From: Macrosoma leucophasiata
Taxonomy: Eukaryota; Arthropoda; Insecta; Lepidoptera; Hedylidae
Length of the DNA: 64,000 nucleotides
Assembly (NCBI GenBank): GCA_036365455.1
Contig: JAWQUS010000010.1
Location: 21,190,501 to 21,254,500 of the forward strand
Direction: 5' to 3'
The notes beneath the pieces were generated by a model. It saw nothing but the letters and a program-made list of their open reading frames with translations. It was not told the DNA's origin and ran no database searches. The translations under genes were made by a program, and so were the position numbers. The number at the start of each line of letters is the position of its first letter. Within the stretch, counting starts at the first letter, position 1. Of this stretch, positions 45,033 to 55,100 are shown piece after piece.

Positions 45033-48000
45033 CTATAACAAATGATATATTTTTTATTCAGAACGAATATTAAATTAATCAATTAATCCCTGACAAAACG
45101 GCTACTAAGTTCATGCAACAAAATTATTTTATTTCAGAAATCAATTGTCCGATAATCCATCAATCCATTGTCATAAATTTGTATGTATCAATTGTTTTTT
45201 GACAACTAATTGACCTATTATTTGCTAAGTGTCTCTTTCAAGTCAGGAGTAAGTATTGAGTTCTATTTGGATCGAGGTTTGCATAAATCGTATGGTTTTG
45301 AAATTTAACCCTGGGAACGCTGGAATGTGTATTTGTTTAAAAGACGACGTGTTAATGGATTTTTATAGGCCAGTTTCACTGGTTGCCGTCCCCATCACTT
45401 TACTGGATCCATCCATCTTATTATTTTCCAATTTCCATATGCAACCATCATCTATCATCGTCTCCCATTTTCCATATGGATTTTCTTTTTAAGTTATGAG
45501 AAATAAGAATTGAAACAAATAGATGAGCTCCATTAGGAAGGCTATCAGGAACTTTATCAGCAAGTGGTGAAACAGATCCTTATACGCACAAACACACGAT
45601 ACATATACGTCCGCACCACAATCAAATGATTTTAGACAAACAGTACGTCAACAGAGATATTTATACGAGATCCATCGAAATAAAATCGCTTAAATTACTA
45701 AAATACTCCTTCACCGCAGTAGTACTTATTGTCTTTACAAAGGCGCCTAATACCTCATCGACTGAAGTTTGTGCGGCTTGCCGGATATTTTCCGGTATTG
45801 CGGTTAAATGGTTCTACGGAATGATATCAAACATAACATTCTCAGAAGAGCAACTGTTACTCATAACCATGACACGATAGATTTTAATCAGCTTACTTCT
45901 TAGGCATAGTGAAAGCCGGCTTGTAACTGGGCTCGCAGAATATTTATATAAAATTCTAAACCCAGTTTTGTGAATGTGAGCATGAATAAAAAACTGTTGT
46001 TTGGTACACTGATAGGTATTTATTATTGTTATTTAATCTATGTTTTTAAATTATAACTTACAAATTATCATTACATGTTTTTTACCAAATATGATCCAGT
46101 ACCAAACTGTCAAGAAAACAGGGTCGTGAATATGACATGGATTCGAGTGGTGACGATTACTGCTCCCTTATAAATTAATTTATAATTTACTTAATTACCT
46201 GTCCCCGGGCATGGTAATGCCGGTAACCCTAATCCTTCCTATCCTTAAGATGGTACCTTAGTAGACAGCTTACGGAGGGGTCCAGTATCTATCTCCTCCA
46301 CTAGGCTTCAGGGTAACCGGTCACAGAGCACCGCATCCAGAGGTCCGTTAGAATCCTCATAATTTAAGCATGCCTAAAATCTACGGTATCTAACACCATA
46401 ATTGGGGAAGGAAAAATATTCCAATAATGAACCGTACCTAAAATGTGAGGTGAGAATTCCCCATGTTAAATATACCCTATGCTAAATTATGAAACCTAAC
46501 CAAAAGGAATCAAAAATGTAAGAAAATATTTAAAGAAATAAAAATAATTTAGATAAATAAACCCGCATCTGAAACAAAATCACACTGGTTACAATCTGCA
46601 TTATCTCTGTTTGGTTCATGAAGAATCTAGTACCAAACTCAACATGAATCAAACAGCATCCCTATAAAAAACTTGTGGAAGTGGAAATAATTACTTACGA
46701 GGACTTTTCGCTAATATCTCATAACCGAATAAAGCCTCTGCATCCCAACTCCTCCCGAGATTAGGGAAACTGGCTGCAACAAACAACCCAACATAAAATC
46801 ATCACGCCATTTCTCATATCGACATGTGAACAAGAAAATATCCAAAGATTCTTGAAGATCTTACCTCAATGGATGATTTAAAAACCTATTTAATAGGCAT
46901 TTAGGCCATGATGGCAAAAATATGTAAGGCTTCCTGCCTTTTCATAATCTTGAGTGCGTCACCACTATCTAGTTGGACAGAGAAAAATCAAATGACCGAT
47001 GACGTCTAATAACCTCTCAGACCTTCCCCTTTACCGGCCCTGGATTCGCGTCTTTTTCAGACTTTCAGCAACAATGCTAATGAAATTCACCGAATAATAT
47101 TTTAATTATGTTCTTGTCGTGATATCTAATATTTAGTTTGGAATAATCGAAATTGTATTTTTAAGACAAATTATAAGTATTAGATAAATTATGAAATCAA
47201 ACTGCGTCGTATGGAATACGTGATACTATTGAAAATGTTGACCTCTAGTACGGCGGTGATTAACTAGATGGCGTTGTGACCATTTTTAAAACCAGAAAAA
47301 ATACAACGTTACATTAGAGCAACACGAGCCACCGGCCGACCGGAGGGTAGTAGCCGTAGCGTTTATTTACCGATTCAAAACAGCCTGTAATTTTTTGCGC
47401 AGGGTAATTTGCGTGATACACACAGACACACAACAAAAATCGTCTATTACTACGAAACTCACACCTTGAGTTTAACAATATACATAAACAATTTCACGCA
47501 CACATTTAAACATCTCCCAGGCTCACTTGGGATTGTACTTTGACAGAGGGGAAAGCTTGCTTATGGCTACTCCCCTTCGGTCCGACGCAGCCGTGTTGCT
47601 CTATGCGTCTTAGGTATTAGACGTTCTCTCCATTGTTAGTGGAAATAGACACGAGTCCATGAAATCTAGATCTGTTAACGATTGGCGGTCGACTTTTATT
47701 ATAACATTTCACGAACACATCGCAACAATGGGCCGTGTCGAATTAGTTTTGCGCCGGAGTTCGTTCCCCTTTGATGCGGTTGCATGTGGAATTATGCTTT
47801 GTACTTCTGTATCCTTGTTCATGGTAACTTTTTGGGGTTCTGTACCCAAAGGTAAAAAACGGGACCCTTTTGCTAAGACCTCGTTGTCCGTCCGTCCGTC
47901 CTAGCTCAAATTTAAATGGTCTTAATTGATATTCACGATTTAAAAATAAGGAAGACAAGCACTTATGTTTCGACTTAGTAAAATCAGATCTTTTATATTG

Positions 48001-51000
48001 TTTTGATGATGGAGAATAATGAGTGTTGTGAATAAAAATCATTTACTTTCTCTCTATACATCGTTCTTGTTTTTCAAAACTTCGTATGTATATGTACTAC
48101 AGTGTTTTAGATATATATATTTGAGTTTGAGTTTGAGTTTGAGTTTTTACTTGCTGTAGAACTCCAGTGACGGAGGTCGCGGGCGTAGGCACCACCGCAT
48201 TACCTAATATACTTGCCGCTAAGTGGTATTGTTCAGCACTAACGTGTTCCGGTCAGGTGGTAATGTACGGCCCTGTAATTTCCGGCACAGAGGCATAACA
48301 CCTTAGGCCTCAGGAGTGGTAGCGCATCTGCATTTGGGTGTCTATAGGCTGCAGTCATCACTTAACATCAATGTGAACTGCATGCTTGTTTGCCACTTCC
48401 ATTACATAAAAAAGTGTAATCAAGGAGGTGGAATAAGTATAAATCTCTCTAGTCACGAAAATCGATCCCATTGTTATCAGTACCTACCATAGTTTAAATT
48501 ATGAGCCTCATAAATGTGCTAAGTGAATAACTTAAATTTTGTTTTGACGAATATTATTTTCTTTTTCTCCCTATCTAATTGTTGGAAGGAAGGAATTGAA
48601 TTTTTTATGATATTTTAACTGTAAATTTTCTATCGCTATTTTAATTGACATAATAAATGTTTACTTTATGTAATAGTTATTCACTCTAGGTCAGTGGTTC
48701 TCAAACTTTTTAAATGATGGAACCCTTTTGGGAATCAAAATTCTTGATGGAACCCTACAATAAATAATTGTTTTTGTATGTGTATTTTTTACTAATCAGC
48801 ATAATAAAAGTACAATGTAACAGTTACAAATTATTATTTACTTCACCACTTGGCAAGGACAATAATAGAAAACATTTAAAAAGAAAAATTCTAACTAGTG
48901 GGAGGTATGAAACTGTTTTTTATTTTTCATCAATTGGTTGATATCAGGTTTGATGGAAGAAAGTTGTAGTCTGATCTCAGCTCAGGCGTCCAGTCTTATT
49001 GCGATATTTTGTTTTCGTGGCTGCGTAGGCAGAGAATCCTGTTTCGCACAAATATGTAGTTGGGAACGGGAGAAGAATATCCAGAGCCATTTGGCCAAGC
49101 ATTGCATATTCATCTTGGATTCTGCACCAAAAGTCATTAGAAACGTCGTTTTGAACAGTGACTCCATACTTGTGTCTGATGACATTTCTAAAAGAGATTC
49201 ATATATCTCGTTTGACATGTTTTCAGGCTTTTCCAAGTTGGGTAAAAAAGGATTATGAATCCATGAATTCACTTTAATTTTTGTATTGTGTTCTCCGGGA
49301 AAATACTTTTCAAAAGATGCGCGCATCGAACTGAGATATTGGACCAATTCTTCAAACACATCATCTTCAAACATTTCTGAGTCGTTTTCGCTAACAAACT
49401 CACTGAGTAACGTAAAGCTTTCTATTTCTTTCTTACCAATGCAAATGATACAAAAATCTAATTTTCTTTTAAAAGCAGTTATTTTATTATAGGCCTGAAA
49501 CACTGTTGTCTGTTTAGCTTGCAACGATAAATTCATTTCGTTAAGTTTTTGAAAGATATCCGCCATAATAGACAATCGGAACAACCAAGTTTTATCATAC
49601 AAAAGGTCCTTCAAATTAAAAGAAGTATCTGCTGAAAGAAACATTTGTAACTCGGCTCTAAGTTCTAATAGCCTTGTTAAAGTTTTACCCCGAGACAGCC
49701 ATCGCACTTCTGTATGGAGCAGCAGTGTTTTATGTTTGCTGCCATAATCCTCACACAATAATGAGAACAATCGGGATTGTAGTGGTCGTGATTTGATAAA
49801 ATTAATTATTTTTACCGCATCATCCATAACTAATTTTAGATTTGACGGCATTTGCTTCATCGCAAGTGCTTGTCTATGCAGAATACAATGACTGGAACTA
49901 CAATTAGGCGCTTTATTTTTCATTCGTGACACTGCTCCTGCTGTTTTACCTGTGATCGCCTTGGCCCCATCTGTACAAATGTCAATGCAATTGTTCCAAC
50001 TGAGATTATTTTCTTCAAAAAATATATTTATTTTATTAAAAATTTCTTCCCCGGCAGTGTTTGTAAGCAGCGATGAACACATAAGCATGTCTTCTTCAAA
50101 AGAACTTTTATATGCATATCTCACAATAACCAGCAGTATAGCCAAACCAGCGACATCAGTCGACTCGTCCATTTGCAAGGCGAATCGTGTATTTTGTAGA
50201 CGTGTAACTAGTTCTTGTTTGACGAAGCTTGCCAGATCATGGATTCGTCGTGAAACAGTATCGTTTGATAGCGGAACAGTAGAAAGATGCTTTCCAGATT
50301 TTTCATCGAGCATACATTTTGTTATGTCTAATACACATGGTTTTATTAATTTCTCAGCGATAGTATGCGCTTCGCCTGCTTGTGCAATGCGATAGCTAAC
50401 TAAATATGATGCCTCCGTGACCTTTTCGTTGATAGTTTGTGTTACTTGCAATATATTTTTTTGACTTTGTAATAACTGATCTTTTTTGCGAACAAAAAAT
50501 TCTTTATTCTTGTCTTTAGACTCGGGGTGTACAGTTTCTAAATGTCGGCGCAATTTGGCAGATGCCATGGAACTATTAGGAAGCAGTTTACCACAGAGCA
50601 TGCAGAGAGGTGAGCCGTTGGAATCAACAAATCCGAAACTGATATGAGATTCATCATACTTCCTTCTTTTCGTCTTTGAAACCGTCGAGCTTGACGTCGT
50701 GGCATCATCTTCTGGATCGGTGATTGCTATATTCTCCGCGCGCACCGCTTTTGAACATTCAGCGTCATTAGAAGCGGTTGTTGCAACACCTTTAAGCCAA
50801 CGTTCCATTCTTCTTTATTTATAATGTTACACGTCAGGATAGTGGGGTTTAAATAATGCACAATCGTTACTGCGTATAAGAGACTAAATTTAGTACCTAA
50901 AACTGAGACGACAGAATACAGCAGGCAGTAAAACAATGAACACTTAGTTTCTCGCTAGCGAGCTTGTAAGTAGGTAGTAACTTATCGCTCCGAACGCTAA

Positions 51001-52134
51001 TCGTCAACTGACGACGCGCGACGCGCGATCGCCGCTTTTATACCTAGACTCGATCTCAAATATTCTCGAAAATACTCGAGTTGGTACCTTTGATAAACAA
51101 AACGCAAAAATAAAAACAGAAATTTAAAAAATGCGTTGTAAACAATATAGACTTTATCCTTTGAAGTTAGAGTCGAAAGTCGCTTGTTGACAACTACAGC
51201 GTCTAATTCAGAGGCGGCTTTTATCAAAGAGACTGCGCGCTCACAAGTATACTACCCGCTCGTTTTAAGTTTGCCGCTGGCGATAGGTATGACGTTCGAA
51301 AAGTAGCGTCAGCAATACATAATATAAAAATATTTTTTATTTAACTGTAACAATAAAAATTGTGTACGTACATATTTGGGTAAAACAATGACACATTGTA
51401 AGTTTTGTGTCACGTGGGGGAGGGTACGCGCATTCCACAGACCGGCAAACTTAGAGCGAACGGGTTGTACAAGTATAAAATTGTTGATACCAAACTTATG
51501 AGATATTGTACCAGCTATTGTAACACATGTTTCTACAAATACAAATAAATAAATAAATAACGTTCATAGCGTTTTGTGCGGCCGCGGAGCGACCAGAGAG
51601 AGGTGTTTTAATTTTTTTTTTCTAAATTCTTGCGGAACCCCAACAGAGTTATCACGGAACCCTAGGGTTCCGCGGAACACACTTAGAGTTTAGCTGCTCT
51701 AGGTTATTATTGATTCTTATTGACTTTTCGAAAATGGTTGTAAAATCTTACTCGAAGTAATAAAAAATATTTTCTATTTTTCTAATGTAATACACAGATG
51801 TAACAAGGAATAATAATTAATATTAATAATTGTGACATTGTATTGTTCGCAGTAATACATGCGAGTGAATTTAAAGACAGAAATGTTGTTTAATATATGA
51901 ATAGATATAAAATCGTTCTTTTTATAATGTAATGTCTTCACGCCAGGTCCCTAACGGGGTAGGCGGAGAGTGTAGAGCGCTGAGATCTCGGTCCTGACAT
52001 ACCTCTCGTGTCTCATCTACCTTCATCATTCTCTTCATATATGCGCGCCGATTCCTAAGACTTTTGATCGCACCATCAGACAGAAAAAAAAAAAATATAA
52101 TATGTATTATTGGGACCTGGCGTGATGATACATG

Positions 52135-52188
<54 letters not shown>

Positions 52189-55100
52189 TTCTAAAAATTA
52201 TAAAAAATAATCGTGCTACGATCACGTTATATTGAAACGTGAATAGTGTAAACATCGCGTTTAGTGGTTTTTTTTATTTAGTAAGTATAATTTGTATGAA
52301 TAATATGAATATATTTACTTTTTACATTACGGTTTTTATTGGACATATAGACTTGTCTTAAAAAAATCATACCGAATTAGTTTTGCGATCATTCAATGCA
52401 AATTGCTCGTTGAAACGAAAACTTAGCTCATTTTGGCAATTTAGCGCCTATAGGTGTACTGGTATATGTCATACTGGTGGTAGAGTTCTGGGACGTCGAC
52501 ACCACCGCATTACCTAATCTATGTAACTGCTGCCATATGGTAGTGTTCAGTACTATTGTGGTTAGATGGTAGTGTATGGCCCCGTAATAACATAATAACT
52601 CAGGTCTCAGGGGTGGCAACGCATCTGCATTTGACCTCTGGTTTTTGTGTAGGCTGCCGTCGTCACTTAACATCCATTATGAACTGCATGCGTGTGTGCC
52701 ACCTTTATTACATTAAAAAAAAATACTATTGTATTCAGATCTATTCTAATAAATGAATCACGATTACAATAGGTACCTTGGTTATTTAGTATGTTCTTAG
52801 GTTTTCGCGAGCTACACTCATTGAAATAAAATAATAGATGGAGTTAGCTGCACACACTAATTTTTCAAACTGCTGTCAGACAAATGCCACCTCAGTCTGC
52901 CCGAGAATTGATCTGTGACCCGAGACCACGGAAGCTGAAAAACGACCGAAACGTCGGGTTCGATTTTAAATAATCATTTTAGTTAAATATACGTGAGATA
53001 AATTCGAAAACTAGTTTTATTACATTGGTAATTGTTACTATAATATAAGAATATACATTGATTCTAGTACAAAAATGTATCTGTCTAGTATAAAATAATC
53101 AGAATATGGTTCACCTGATTGATGTCAAGGTGCAACAATTGTTGTTTTCTTTTAATTTTCATTTTACTATGGATGCATACCTACTACCTACCTGCTGTTG
53201 ACAGAAAAGACCATTTTTATTCCGGTGAGATAAAAATATTTTATATATGGGCAAATGTTCTTTAGATTCTCTATTAATACGTATTTCAAAGTTTCATTAA
53301 AGAGTCTTGGGCCTTTTTTAAAATGAACAAATCTCGCCATAATCTTTTGGCATAGAAGCACGAGACCTTTAGCTTGGTATATGTGTAGATGTCTATAGGC
53401 TACAGTTTTACTTACCACTTACCACTAATGTGTCGATCGAAAATGTGACAGCCATTAAAAAAATGTTGACTGACGTCGGAGTTCCTGAATCACTTCCTCA
53501 TTCGAAACCGATCGATTTGTATCACAAATATGTGTCAATTGATTCAGTAATTAATCGATGTTTTAGCATACTAGATAATAATATGTTTATGTTTAATGCT
53601 AATCAACAATTTTACATGTGACTGCGTTATTCCTAGTTCAACTTGTTTTGTTGAGACATATACGTCATCCCTTCAATTAAAAATACACTTCTTCGCGTCC
53701 GTTTTCCTTTAGAAGTGTAAGCATTGTTTACATATAGGATCATTACCACTAATAAACGACGAAAATGGTGATATTTAATCGAAAGGAGAGAGGGAGGTAC
53801 TCCATATTAATAATAGCAAAAAAAAATTATCCAAGTCGGTACAGGTGTTTTTAAATTATCAATGAACATACATTTAAAAAATCCGGACGAATTATATCCT
53901 TTTTTTTTGAAGTCGGTTAAAAAACAATATGATGTATTTTTAAAATTGGCTTGGTTTGATGATATATGTACAACAAGAATAAAAAAACCGTATAAAAACC
54001 GACTATGATGCTATGGCGATGTCATTTTGACAAATATTTTTTTATATTGCGTTTTGGATTTTATTTTTATTTTTAGATTTTATTATTAACACTCTATGGT
54101 GGATTTGTACTACAAAAGCGATGAGCCATAAAATAAATTGGATATAGATAGAAAATGATCCAACAAAACTATTTCGTATCTCAAAGTATATAATAATATG
54201 TAGATACGTAAATTAACTATTTATAGTATTTTTTACGGTATTTTTCTCAATTTTTTGAGTTATCTTTATTAAAGAACTAGCTGACCCGGCAAATTTCGTA
54301 TTGCCTCAGAATGAAATTATGTGTCAAAGGTTCGATAGATACGGACTATTTGTTTAGGAAAATGAAATTGTGTGTTTTACTATGCCCCTTCAATTTCTTC
54401 AATTTTCTTACCTTTTAAACCTTCCCTGGACTTCAAAAAATCATTCAATACCAAAATTAGCCAAATCGGTCCAGCCGTTCTCGAGTTTTAGCGAGACTAA
54501 ATAACAGCAATTGATTTTTATATATATAGACAACGTGTACAATACCCATATTCTCCCTATATGAGCAGCCACATTTTTTTATAAGCAGTATCTATGAATA
54601 CTATAAAAATAGTAACTCGTCAGGCCTCGATTCATTCAATTAACTTATTCCGATTAATCAAATGAAGTTCCTATTATTACGCAAGATACGCCTATCTTGT
54701 ATTGTCTATGACAGTCTACTGCGAGCGGCTCAGTCAGATAATAGATAATAGAGTGAGACACGATAACAATTAATATATTATTGTAATTAAAAATCAACGA
54801 CCTGTTAATTAGCTGATTACATTGTGATATAATAATCTTCTAAATCAATTGCTGTTCGTTAGTCTCGCTAAAACTCGAGAACGACTGGACCGATATGGCT
54901 AATTTTGATTTTGAATGATTTTTGGAAGTACAGGGAAGGTTTAAAAGAAAAAGGTTTTTAAGAAAATATGAAGAAATTGAAGGGAATTAGTAAAAACCAC
55001 AATTTTGTATTCCCATATAAATATTCCGTATCAAACCTTTGATACATTATTTAATTCTGAGGCAATACGAAGTTTGCCGGGTCAGCTAGTAAAATATAAA

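Larger units (their letters stand above)
48692..51696 (-). mobile_element. hAT transposon with 8-bp target duplication
   Basis: CTCTAGGT occurs at 48684-48691 and 51697-51704. The element starts CAGTGGTTCTCAAACT and ends in CTG; on the reverse strand that end reads CAGCTAAACTCTAAG, so the TIRs are imperfect. GGAACCC motifs occur near both ends. It is 3005 bp and encodes a BED-finger transposase. Confidence 0.95.

Noticed and set aside
45256..45880. Two small genes of about 80 codons
   Set aside because: No recognisable domain, no conserved splice or promoter context, and no relation to each other.
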